Shown: piece by piece, positions 17,462-26,700 of the stretch
Layout: every line of letters starts with the position of its first letter
How positions within the stretch are numbered: position 1 is the stretch's first letter
Source: Flavobacteriaceae bacterium
GTDB lineage: Bacteria > Bacteroidota > Bacteroidia > Flavobacteriales > Flavobacteriaceae
Reading direction: 5' to 3'
Assembly: GCA_004762155.1 (NCBI GenBank)
Contig: SIHP01000004.1
Coordinates: 186,001 to 250,000, forward strand
DNA: 64,000 bases
Notes under the pieces: model-generated
The model's input: the letters and a program-made list of their open reading frames with translations, nothing else
Told to the model about the DNA's origin: nothing
Databases searched by the model: none
Position numbers and translations under genes: made by a program

Positions 17462-18615
17462 TATTTGGTTTTCTTTTTTGATTTTAGTTGTAATTCTTTA
17501 CCAAATATAGTTATATGACTTTCGGGTTGATTTATAGCCTCAGCTATTGGTTCAATTGCATTTTTAGAAAATACGACCTTATGTGTTTTATCAAGTATTT
17601 CAATCCACATATACTGATTAAACTCAGGATTTATTTTAGTTTCATCTGGGTTTTCAATTTTGAAACTTTTATCTGTACTCCATTTTAAATATTTAAAAAC
17701 ATATTTTAATTGTGTGGAAGAAAAATTATAATTGGAAATAACTTTTATTTGTTTCATTAAAGAAGAGAAATAAATGAAATCTCTTGGAGTTTTACTTTTT
17801 AATTCTCCAACAATTTTATAAATAGGTTTACCTTCATCAGTTGATATTTTTCCTATATCTCCAGCAGAAATTGCATTTAAAATGACATTAAAAGCTCCGT
17901 CTTCTGTTTGGTCTATATCGATTTCACTACTTGAAAGTAAATTTTCTTTTGAATTATATCCATAAACGGTATTATTTTTAGGATTTAAAATCAATACTTC
18001 TCTCGGGTTTATGTCAAACATTTCAGGTAATAATTTTGACCAAATTTCCATAAACTCCTTATTTTTCTCATTTGCTTTTATTTGAATAAATCGATTAAAA
18101 TCTTGGGTAGTTGAATTTGCAGTTGCGTTTTTTCCTGATACTCGATATGTTATTTCTCCTTTTTTTAAATTGTATTTTTCGAAGTCGTTTATTGGTATTA
18201 TTATTTGATTTTGTTTTTCAATTAGTAAATAATAAAATTTCCTTGTACCAGTTTGAAATGGTTGTAAATCTAAATCAACTCCAGTTTTTGCAATCTTATT
18301 GAACTGTTGTGAGATTAAGTTTAAATCTATTTTTGTCAGTAAATCAATGTTTTTTTGATTTAATCCTGTATCATCTAAGTAACCAGTTGATTTATCTTCT
18401 TTTATACCGAGTAATAGAATACCGCCATTAGAATTTGAAAAAGACAAAACATCTTTGGCGAAGTTTCGCATAAATATTTCAACCACATCTGTTAAACCGT
18501 AAAAATTTAATTCAAGTTTATAATCATAAAGATTATTTTCTTTTGGGAATTTTCCGTGATTTTTTAAATTGTCAATTGTTTTTAAAATATCATCTTTCAA
18601 TTCTTTTAAATTCAT
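17461..18615 (-). CDS. AlbA_2 (Schlafen-type) domain protein
   Basis: A 384-residue protein. Residues about 25-175 look like a Schlafen AlbA_2 domain (YKLELNFYG, then KDVLSFSNSNGGILLLGIKED; later NGxx-type FYYLLIEKQNQIIIP). AlbA_2 domains occur in putative nucleic-acid-binding regulators, in RNases and in several defence-associated proteins. The C-terminal half (about 190-384) is unrecognised, with no winged-helix motif I can name. It lies 164 bp downstream of a HEPN-motif gene on the same strand. Its own borders carry a matching pair of 14-bp inverted sites (17448-17461 and 18634-18647), as in a gene cassette. Confidence 0.8.
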   Translation of the reverse strand: MNLKELKDDILKTIDNLKNHGKFPKENNLYDYKLELNFYGLTDVVEIFMRNFAKDVLSFSNSNGGILLLGIKEDKSTGYLDDTGLNQKNIDLLTKIDLNLISQQFNKIAKTGVDLDLQPFQTGTRKFYYLLIEKQNQIIIPINDFEKYNLKKGEITYRVSGKNATANSTTQDFNRFIQIKANEKNKEFMEIWSKLLPEMFDINPREVLILNPKNNTVYGYNSKENLLSSSEIDIDQTEDGAFNVILNAISAGDIGKISTDEGKPIYKIVGELKSKTPRDFIYFSSLMKQIKVISNYNFSSTQLKYVFKYLKWSTDKSFKIENPDETKINPEFNQYMWIEILDKTHKVVFSKNAIEPIAEAINQPESHITIFGKELQLKSKKKTK

Positions 18616-18779
18616 AGTTTTTTGTTTTTTTTAGCATTGCATGCAACGTTTTTGTATAAGATTAGTTGCGTATTTTAAGCGTTAAAGTTAGTAAATAATA
18701 CAAATATTTAAAGTCCGCGAGGGTTTTCGTAAGTAGGCAAGAAGCCAGCAATAAATTATATACGGAGTTAGGCACAGTT
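18616..18779 (-). other. attC-like spacer between the HEPN and AlbA_2 genes
   Basis: A 164-bp noncoding spacer. In gene orientation it opens with TGTGCCTAACTCCGTATATA (18774 down to 18755) and closes with CTTATACAAAAACGTTGCAT before the AlbA_2 gene. CCGTATATAA near the start can pair with TTATAC near the end, giving an imperfect long hairpin. GCCTAAC fits the integron R'' core RYYYAAC. The GTTAGGC complement of that core lies upstream of the HEPN gene, as expected if gene and spacer form one mobile cassette. I recall similar spacers between unrelated genes in other flavobacteria. Confidence 0.5.
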
Positions 18780-20006
18780 TTATGAAAAGCTAATTGCTAC
18801 TTTTTCCGCAATTCTCCTTATTAGATATAAATATGGTAGAAGTTTATGATGATTTTTTTGAGAAGGTAGAATAACTTTATTTTCTCTCGATTCTCTCAAA
18901 TGTACAAGAACATTCCGAATTTTTTCAATATTTTTCTTTATTAATATTAAATCCCCATCTTTCAAATTCTCTATTGGGTTGTCTCCATTTAATATTTTAT
19001 TTATTTTAAGTCCTCCTTCAAATTCTAAATCTTTTGAGAAGAAATCTTTGTTAACTTCAATTTCGTTTTTCAAATCTTGAATAGTTATATTTTCTGTAAT
19101 TGTTTTTTCAAGTTTTATTGAATCATCCTTTTGTGAGAAATGATCTTTGAGTTCTTCAATTAATGATTTTGAAAAGTGTTCAGGTTTATCAAATACTTCT
19201 GGGTCATTTAATGTTTTTAGGATTTTACTTTGAATCTTTTTGTCTAAATAATAATAAGAAGCATATTCAAGAACTTGAAAATAAAAAATAAATTTTAATC
19301 GTACACTTTCTGTTTGGTTAGCAACTATAAAAGTGTCCAATAGTGTTGAATCAATATTTGTTGCGTTTATCTTTTTTGGAAAACTATCAAAAAGTTCATT
19401 TAGACAAGGGGCTTTATATGTTTCCTCATCTTGTTCTTTTCCGTGTATTAGTATTTTAGGGGTATCTCTGTCAAAATATCCCATATAAAAGTTTAATGAC
19501 TTTGAAAGTCCAACAAAATCATTATTAATATTTTTAAATTCTCCTTTTATATAGAAACTGACAATAAATGGGTCTTTAAACAAATCTTTATAAAAATCAT
19601 CTGATAAAAGGTCACGTAAAAATCTTAGATTTCTGTAATCTGATAGACTTTCAGTTGCGTTCTCTTTGAAAGACTTTGCTATCGTTGTTAATGATTTTGA
19701 TATTTTTCCAAATGAACATTTGAATATCTGTCCTTTATATAAAAAATCAAATTCACGTGACTTAATTTTACTGTCTTGATCAACAGGCCCGTATATAAAT
19801 TCCAATTCATTTTTCTCAATATCATTAATAGCAGATAATTGTTCAGGAAAAACTAAATTTTCGATGTCAGTAAGTTTTTGCCCTTTTTTAAAATTAAATG
19901 AGATAGATTTATCATTCCAGGGGTTTAAAACTTTAGTTGAATTCTCCAATTCAATAATCTCAATTTTTGGATTATTTTGTAATAATGATTTTAAGTTGCT
20001 GTTCAT
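18780..20006 (-). CDS. HEPN-motif protein of unknown function
   Basis: A 408-residue protein I cannot place in a named family. Near the C-terminus KIRNVLVHLRE contains RNVLVH (Arg364-His369), an exact match to the RNxxxH active-site motif of HEPN ribonucleases, set between predicted helices (DLILIKKNIEKI and LLPYLYLIRRIAEKVA). The first 300 residues include beta-rich stretches (KIEIIELENSTKVLNPW, LEFIYGPVDQDS, FIVSFYIKGEF). A sensor-plus-HEPN effector arrangement, as in ApeA-like or RloC-like defence proteins, is an inference. It is flanked by complementary cores GTTAGGC and GCCTAAC and is followed by an AlbA_2 gene. Confidence 0.75.
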   Translation of the reverse strand: MNSNLKSLLQNNPKIEIIELENSTKVLNPWNDKSISFNFKKGQKLTDIENLVFPEQLSAINDIEKNELEFIYGPVDQDSKIKSREFDFLYKGQIFKCSFGKISKSLTTIAKSFKENATESLSDYRNLRFLRDLLSDDFYKDLFKDPFIVSFYIKGEFKNINNDFVGLSKSLNFYMGYFDRDTPKILIHGKEQDEETYKAPCLNELFDSFPKKINATNIDSTLLDTFIVANQTESVRLKFIFYFQVLEYASYYYLDKKIQSKILKTLNDPEVFDKPEHFSKSLIEELKDHFSQKDDSIKLEKTITENITIQDLKNEIEVNKDFFSKDLEFEGGLKINKILNGDNPIENLKDGDLILIKKNIEKIRNVLVHLRESRENKVILPSQKNHHKLLPYLYLIRRIAEKVAISFS

Positions 20007-20017
20007 TTTTTAATTAT

Positions 20018-20045
20018 GCCTAACACCCATATAACCAGAACTAAA
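20018..20045. other. Cassette border, 5' side of the HEPN gene
   Basis: On the gene strand GTGTTAGGCATAAT lies 12-26 bp before the ATG. It is the inverted partner of the core behind the gene (18766-18780): GGTGTTAGGCATAAT against GGAGTTAGGCACAGT matches 12 of 15. GTTAGGC conforms to the integron consensus GTTRRRY. The preceding GTTCTGGTTATATGG could be the end of an upstream attC-like site whose gene is missing. Confidence 0.45.
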
Positions 20046-20252
20046 AAGTAATGTATACAGATGTTTATTTATTTCTATTTTCTTAACATTTCTATAAAAA
20101 TTATATAGAGCAAGCAAACATAGATAAAGCAGTTAAAAGATCTTTACGGCTATCCGTACGGGAAGTGTATTTTTCAGCTTTTTATAGCTCACTAGATTTT
20201 ATAGAGAAAAATACTTGGTAATTTTTTAAACTAAAAATGAACTTTAGTTTAA

Positions 20253-20503
20253 GAATTGCAAACAAACGAAAGCTTCCTGCAGTGCCGCTGATAGAATTGC
20301 AAGCGAACGAAAGCTCCCTGCAGTGCCGCTGATGGAATTGCAAACAAACGAAAGCTTCCTGCAGTGCCGCTGATGGAATTGTAAGCAAACGAAAGCTTCC
20401 TGCAGTGCCGCTGATGAAATTGCAAGCAAAGGAAAGCTCCCTGCAGTGCCGCTGATAGAATTGCAAGAAAACGAAAGCTCCCTGCAGTCTCGCTGATGGA
20501 ATT
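20253..20503. repeat. Six 41-bp tandem repeats
   Basis: Six units start at 20253, 20294, 20335, 20376, 20417 and 20458, with a partial seventh (GAATT) at 20499. The period is exactly 41 bp. Each unit reads GAATTGCAA, an ACGAAAGC block, CCTGCAGTGCCGCTGAT. Units differ at a few positions only. The repeats are G+C-richer than the flanks. Because 41 is not a multiple of three, ORFs over them (20182-20466 and 20244-20429) are artefacts. The other parts of 20046-20824 show no gene. Confidence 0.95.
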
Positions 20504-20824
20504 ATAAAAGTTTTAGTTGTTTTTCTTAACAGTATTTATTTTTTTGATAAGTATACTTTAATGACTAAGTAATATTTTTTAAGAAAATAAAAATACATTC
20601 ATCAATAAAAGATAAGAGTTATTATTTTTTTTAACTTTAGTAAAACTAGGCTGCTGTTAACAGTCTATATATTATTAAGATAAATTTTTGTAAATAAGAA
20701 GTAGTTTTTTAATTATTTGTTTTTCCCTTTTAACTCCATTTATTCCCTTTCACACATTTTATTTTGTTTCTTATAATTTACCTAGGCTATATTCGTTATA
20801 TAAATTAATACTTAAAACAAAAAA

Positions 20825-21877
20825 ATGAAAACACTATCTATTTATATTTGTTTATTTTCACTATTAATGTCTTGCTCTAAGGATGATGAAGTATTAAGTG
20901 ATCTTAATGATATTACTTCGTTTATTATTAACGAACAACAAGGAGTTATAAATAATAATGAAATTATTCTTAAGCTAGATACAGGAACAGATATTACAGC
21001 TTTAACACCTATTATTGAACATACAGGATTAACTATTATTCCAGCTATTGATTCTCCACAAGATTTTACAAACCCAGTTATTTATACTGTAGTTTCAGAA
21101 AACGGAAATACTCAAGAGTTTACGGTAACAGTTAATAATTTGGGAACAGTGTCTGGAATAGAGTTTATAACAACTTGGTCTGCCAGAGAAATTACAATTC
21201 CAACAAATTTAGATATTACTACATATAACTATAATGTAGATTGGAACAATGATGGAATAGTGGATGAATCAGGTATAACAGGAGATGTTACTCATACTTT
21301 TGATACAGATGGAGAACATACCATACGTATAACAGGTGTTTTTCCTTCAATACAATTTGGTAATAATAATACAGAAAAAGAAGAGGCTGAAAAGATTATC
21401 TCTGTGGATCAATGGGGAACAGGAATATGGTTATCTATGGAAGAAGCATTTGGAGAATGCAAAAATCTTGAAGTTTTTGCAACCGATATTCCAGATTTAT
21501 CTAACGTAAGTAGCCTATTTGCTATGTTTATCGCTGCCAGTTCAGTGAACCCAGATGTTAGTAAATGGGATACTAGTAATATAACAAATTTATCTGGTAT
21601 GTTTTTTTCTGCTTCATTAGCAAATCCTGATATTAGTAATTGGAATATTTCTAAAGTTGATGATGCTGGTCTTATGTTTAAAGGGGCGTCGTTATCAACA
21701 GAAAACTACGATAAACTACTTATTAGTTTTGCTAATCAAACTAGACTAAATGACGTTAGTTTTGGTGCTAATGATACTGCTTTTTGTTCAGATGAAGCAA
21801 ATGTGGCAAGATCTATTTTGATTAATGAAAGTAATTGGAGAATTTCTGATGATAACCGTGATGCTACTTGTTTATAA
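20825..21877 (+). CDS. BspA-like (DUF285) surface lipoprotein
   Basis: A 350-residue lipoprotein (Cys17, LLMSCSKDD). Residues about 28-105 form a DUF5018-like beta-sandwich (ITSFIINEQQGVINNNEI, NPVIYTVVSENGNTQEFTVTV). A PKD-like segment follows (DWNNDGIVDESG, HTFDTDGEHTIRITG). The C-terminal part has BspA-type/DUF285 repeats (MFIAASSVNPDVSKWDTSNI, MFFSASLANPDISNW). Proteins of this class are usually exported and displayed on the surface; BspA repeats mediate adhesion in some species. With only two or three repeats it is short for the family. It stands alone in the accessory island. Confidence 0.85.
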   Translation: MKTLSIYICLFSLLMSCSKDDEVLSDLNDITSFIINEQQGVINNNEIILKLDTGTDITALTPIIEHTGLTIIPAIDSPQDFTNPVIYTVVSENGNTQEFTVTVNNLGTVSGIEFITTWSAREITIPTNLDITTYNYNVDWNNDGIVDESGITGDVTHTFDTDGEHTIRITGVFPSIQFGNNNTEKEEAEKIISVDQWGTGIWLSMEEAFGECKNLEVFATDIPDLSNVSSLFAMFIAASSVNPDVSKWDTSNITNLSGMFFSASLANPDISNWNISKVDDAGLMFKGASLSTENYDKLLISFANQTRLNDVSFGANDTAFCSDEANVARSILINESNWRISDDNRDATCL

Positions 21878-21885
21878 TTTTGATA

Positions 21886-21992
21886 GTTTAATCACAGGTC
21901 GATAGCAAAGGGTTTAATTCCAAGATGTTTGCATAGAAAAGTAAAAAGATAATTCTTTAAAACACCTCGTGCTTGCCCCGAGGTTATTTACT
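21886..21992. repeat. Dispersed 110-bp repeat, copy B
   Basis: Same orientation as copy A at 17222-17333 and also placed just behind a plus-strand stop codon. It contains the hairpin CCTCG(TGCTTGCC)CCGAGG. The two copies bracket the AlbA_2, HEPN, tandem-repeat and BspA-like region as direct repeats 4.5 kb apart. Confidence 0.7.
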
Positions 21993-22010
21993 AAAAAGTA
22001 TTATAAATAT

Positions 22011-22039
22011 ACAGATGATAAAAGTGCATTATCATCTGT
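22011..22039. terminator. Hairpin in the intergenic region
   Basis: A perfect 11-bp inverted repeat, ACAGATGATAA / TTATCATCTGT, with a 7-nt loop. It may end transcription from the BspA-like gene. The rest of 22040-22358 contains no gene I can support; a run of seven C (22116-22122) in an otherwise AT-rich stretch is the only odd feature. Confidence 0.5.
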
Positions 22040-22358
22040 ATGTTTATAATTAATATAGAAAATTTGGAGAATGATATGTAATAAAATATTTATCATGGAT
22101 AAAAGTAAAAAGCCGCCCCCCCGGACAGCTTATGTATTTATAGAACTTAACCAAACTATTACAATCGGATAATTATATTATAAAGATAGTTTAAGAAGAA
22201 GGTTTATTTTTTGAAAATTAGATGAAAGGAATCAAAGTATAGATGAAAAAAGAAAATATATTGATAAACATACAATAGTATATATTCTTTATAATTGCTT
22301 TGTTTATGTGTTAAAAACCAGTGATCTAACACTTATGTGAATTTAGGAATTGGTTTTA

Positions 22359-23669
22359 TTAGTCCGACACTTCGTAAATCTTAGTCTTTTCCATATTTAA
22401 CTTAAATTCATTTTTTACATTATTGATGTATTCATAATTATTAGCTTTTAATAAACCATTTTCATTATTTGATAAATCAAACTTATACTCTAAGTCAGTA
22501 ATTATATTTATTGAGCTTTGCTTAACATGAGAAGCTATGTCTTTAATATCATACACGTATTCCCAGCTTAATTTTTTTCCTTTATTATTTATAATTATGT
22601 AGTTAATAGCAACAATTGGACTTTGTTTTTTTGCTAAATTTTTACCATTCCAATACTTTTTATCTAAAGCATAACGTTCTCCATTAGCCGTAATTACGTT
22701 TATAGAAACAATCTGACCTGTTAATCCTGTAATAGTATGTTTAATATGTGTTTTTTGTTTTCTGATGATATCTAAATTTTCATTTATATAGGGAATATAT
22801 TTCAGTTCATTAAGGTTAAATTCAGAAGCTTTATTTTCAAAAGTATTTTCTTCAGAAGAAGACAATTCTACAGCATTAATAGGTTCACAAACACCTTCAA
22901 AAAAGGTAACATCCGTATTTGAGTTTCCTAATTGTAAACTGATTTCACCTTTGGAAAAAAACAAAAGGTTGATGTGATTATATTTTTGAAAATCAGTTGA
23001 AGAGTGAAAGAGACCAAACCCCATTAATTTTTTTATTTGCTTTTCGGGAAATTCAAATTCGCCTTTATATAATTGTTGTTCTTTTTCTGAGAAGTAAGTA
23101 AGCGCTATTCCTTTTGGTGTTCCTTTTGCTTGATAAACATGGCTTTGCCATCTTTTTTTCTTAGCATTTACACGATTAAAATTAAATAAATAAGAGTTAC
23201 TAAAAAACCAAGTATCATATTCGTAGGGCTCAGTTCCTAATAATTTAACAGCAAGAACATCAATCTTTAAAGCTTTATCTTGTTTAATAGTATATGTTTT
23301 CCAGTTGTACATTCCAAGCCTCAAATAAGTGATAAGTAATACTATTACTCCGAAAAATAAAGCGATATTACGAGTAGATAAAAGACCAATACTTTTTAAA
23401 CCGTTAATAATAAAATAATGAATGAAACCTGCAATAGCTAAAGGAGCAATACAAAAGAAAAATAAACTAATTATAAAATTTAAAAAAGCATACGTTTTAC
23501 CGTAACTTAAAAGCATACCTCCTAAATAAGACATAATTACAGTAACAACTATAAGTACAGTACATAGAGTTTTAGTGTACGTTGGGTTTGCAAAATTTAA
23601 AATAAGAAAAAATAAAAGACACACTACAAGACCAATACAACCAAAAATTCTAAATGTTTCTGAGTCCAT
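22359..23669 (-). CDS. Membrane protein of unknown function
   Basis: A 436-residue protein. The first 125 residues contain about four membrane helices (IFGCIGLVVCLLFFLILNFA; TLCTVLIVVTVIMSYLGGML; FIISLFFFCIAPLAIAGFIH; NIALFFGVIVLLITYLRLGM). The remaining 300 residues are soluble, without a recognisable domain; they include beta-rich stretches (GLTGQIVSINVITANGERYA, AINYIIINNKGKKLSWEYV). I do not recognise the family. It stands alone with a TAnnTTTG box (CAAATATA on the plus strand, 23700-23707) 31 bp upstream. Confidence 0.75.
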   Translation of the reverse strand: MDSETFRIFGCIGLVVCLLFFLILNFANPTYTKTLCTVLIVVTVIMSYLGGMLLSYGKTYAFLNFIISLFFFCIAPLAIAGFIHYFIINGLKSIGLLSTRNIALFFGVIVLLITYLRLGMYNWKTYTIKQDKALKIDVLAVKLLGTEPYEYDTWFFSNSYLFNFNRVNAKKKRWQSHVYQAKGTPKGIALTYFSEKEQQLYKGEFEFPEKQIKKLMGFGLFHSSTDFQKYNHINLLFFSKGEISLQLGNSNTDVTFFEGVCEPINAVELSSSEENTFENKASEFNLNELKYIPYINENLDIIRKQKTHIKHTITGLTGQIVSINVITANGERYALDKKYWNGKNLAKKQSPIVAINYIIINNKGKKLSWEYVYDIKDIASHVKQSSINIITDLEYKFDLSNNENGLLKANNYEYINNVKNEFKLNMEKTKIYEVSD

Positions 23670-23699
23670 AAATATAATTTAGTATTTGTTTTACAATCG

Positions 23700-23707
23700 C
23701 AAATATA
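23700..23707 (-). promoter_or_regulatory. Promoter -7 box of the membrane protein gene
   Basis: TATATTTG on the minus strand matches TAnnTTTG and lies 31 bp upstream of the ATG at 23669, a usual distance. Confidence 0.5.
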
Positions 23708-23759
23708 AAAAGCTTTAAAACATTTTGTACCGATTTTAAGTTATGTATTTTAAATTAGT

Positions 23760-26700
23760 TTACAAAACAGCTACAGTACTCACTCCATTACTTTTTTTGG
23801 TAATTTTTATTTGTGTAGCAATACGTTCTTTTAAATTTTCTACATGCGATATAATTCCTATTGTTTTTCCTTGAGATTGCAAGGTTTCTAAGGTAGAAAT
23901 TACAGTTTCTAAAGTGTTTTTATCCAAGGTACCAAAACCTTCATCAATAAATAAAGAATCAATACGTACATTTTTACTCGCCAAATCGGATAAACCCAAT
24001 GCTAATGCCAAACTGATAATAAACTTTTCACCACCACTAGAAGTATCTACCAATCTAATTTGATCTGTTTGATAATGATCTATTAAATTAAAATTCAATT
24101 CTTCTTTAGGTTTGTAGTTTTCCTCTATTTTTAACGAATAACGCTTGTTTAGTTTGTATAAATGCACATTTGCCAAGTCTAACAATTGCTTTAAAGTTAA
24201 ACGCTGTACGTATATATTAAAGGCATCTTTGGAGTTTCCAATAATTTTAAACAACTCTTTCCAAACACCACAAACAGCTTCTTGTGCATCTATTTTTTTA
24301 TAGATTTCTTTATTTCTATTTCTTATTTCTTTGTCTTTTCTATACGCCTCTAATAGTTTACCTTTCTCGGTAGCAAACTCTTTTCTTTTCTTTTCTAAAT
24401 TTTCCAAGTTCACTTTACTAGCAGTGGCAGTAATATCAAAGTTTTTAGTAGTATTTAAAGCTGCAATTGCTTTTACATTCTCGTCTTTTAGTGTTTTTAA
24501 TTTAAGCTGATTTTCTTTGATGCGCTCTGCAATTCTTTGATATTCTAAAAGATGTTCTTGAGACAATAAAGCACTTTCAACAGCTTTTTTAGACTCAAAA
24601 TCACTGTTTTTTAATTGCGCCTCTAAATTGTTTTTTAATTCACTCAACACTTTCACAAATTCTTTTTCTTCTTTTTGTGTTTTTAACTGTAAAGCTTCTT
24701 TTTCGGTTTTTATATTAAGTGATTTTTGCAATTCTTTTTCACTTAATTCAAGCGTATCTGTACATTGTTTTGTTACAGCTAACAAATTCGTTCTTTTGCT
24801 TGCGACACTTGTGTCCATAGGTAAAATAGAAACACGTTCTGCTTTTAAAGCATCCGTTTTAATTTTACGATCTTGAATTGCTTTAAGTAGTTCTTTTTTA
24901 GAAACGTCGCTGGTCTCTAATTGTTTTTTAATATTGATTAAACTGGAGTTTGAAACTGTAATTTTGGCCTTTAAACTCGCTGCTTTTTGTTCAGCTTTAG
25001 TGTAATTAGCAATTTCATTTTCAATGTTTTTAATAAATACATCCGTATTTTCAATAGGAGGTAAGGTGTATTTAAATTTCGCTAGTTTTAAAGTTAAATC
25101 GTTTTCTAAATCCGTACATATTTTGGTTAGTTTACCACTTGTTTTTTGTCTGGTTTCAATTTCAGTAGTATTGTTTTTAAGTTGCTCATTACGAGTAGCA
25201 ACTGTTGTTTTTAAACGACTAACAACTTCGTTTTGTGTTTTTATACTTTCTGAAACTTCATTTTTACGCGTTTCTAATTGCTGCGCATCTGTTAAATTAT
25301 TACTTAATGTGTTTAATTGATCAGTAGCAACTTTTAATTGCGCATCTATTTCTGAAACAGCAGTTAATTCACAAGCAATATTTAATTTTTCAGCAGCAGT
25401 TGCAAATGTTTTTAATTCTTCGTTAATGGCATTTATTTGAATTGTTAATCCGCTAACAGCAGTATTTAATTCAACTTCCTTCTTTTCGATTTCATTTTTA
25501 GATTCCTCTAGTATTTTTAAAGCAGCTTTTCGTTTGTTAAGTTCTAATTCCGATTTAGAAACATCTATCTCTCTTGCATTTTCTGCAAACGGATGTTCTT
25601 CTGAACCGCATAAACCACAAGGTTCCCCAGCAACTAAATTCTTACGATCATCTTCATATTTAGCAATACTTTTTTCTAAATCTAAAATTTTAACAGCATC
25701 TGCAACAGATTTTTCTTGATGCTCTAATTGTTTTTTTACCGTTTCTAATTCTTTTTGCAGATTTTTTAAATCGTTAAGAAGTTCTTTTTTTTGTGCTGAT
25801 TTAGTACTTTGTTCTTTTGATACTTTTAAAGTTTGTTCAGATAAACCTTTAAAAGTTTTCCAATTTGTAGCAATTAACGTCCATTTGTCCTTTTCAGCTA
25901 CTATTGTTTTACTGTTGTTTTTAACTAATTGCTCCGTAATTGTTATGTATTCCTTTTCTACTTTTTCAATTTCATTAAGCTTTTTATTCAGTATTTCGGT
26001 GTCTTCTTTTAAAAGAGTAGTGGTTTTTACAACAGCGACTTTTTTCTGATTGATAAATTCTACATCTTCTTGCAACGATTTTTTATTCGCTTTTAAAGTG
26101 GTTAACTCTTTTGTCCAATTAGAAACTTCTTGACTTATTTCTTTTAAAAACTGATGTTCAGTTAAAAAAGTAGTAACTTTTTTTAAAGCAGCATCTGTTT
26201 CTGTTACTTCTTTGGTTGTAGTTTCTTCTTCCTTTTTTAACGAAGCAATATGTTTTGTAAGCTCAGCTAAATTTTTATTTGCTTTTTGTTGATTCGCTTC
26301 TTCGTTTTTTAATTGACTGTCTAACTTAGTAATTAAATCGAATTTAGGAAGCCAAGCAGTAAACTCTTTGTTGGCAAGTGCTACTTGAGCAGTTTCATGT
26401 TTGGTTTGTTTTTCTAAGCCTTCAATTGTTGGTTTTAGCAGTTTTAATTCTTCTTCTAAACTTTTTAAATCCTTTGAATTTTCAAGTTGCTCTTTTTCTG
26501 TTCTATTAAAATCTTGAATTAATTCTTTAAAAGGAGCTGCTTTTTCGTGTAAACCAAGTAATTGAATTACGGTTTTATGTTTTTCTACATAAGTAGCAAT
26601 ATTAATAGCATTTTCTTCAAGCGTTTTAGCTGTTTTTAATAACGCTTCACTTTTAGTATACCAATTTACAATGCGTTCTGTAGTTTTTATTTCTTTTTCT

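Noticed and set aside
20182..20466. Two overlapping minus-strand ORFs with repeated CRELSFACNSISGTAGSFR-type peptides
   Set aside because: They are translations of the 41-bp tandem repeat. The period is not a multiple of three, no start context is present, and different frames give equally repetitive peptides.
20253..20503. CRISPR array
   Set aside because: The units are contiguous with no unique spacers between identical repeats, and no cas genes are nearby.
22111..22124. G+C-rich patch with seven C in a row
   Set aside because: It is isolated, not repeated in the window and without hairpin partners. I could not attach a function, so it is only mentioned in the intergenic note.
24628..25719. 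Plus-strand ORFs of 60-100 codons opposite sbcC
   Set aside because: They are mirror frames of the Lys/Glu-rich coiled coil, without start context or known motifs.
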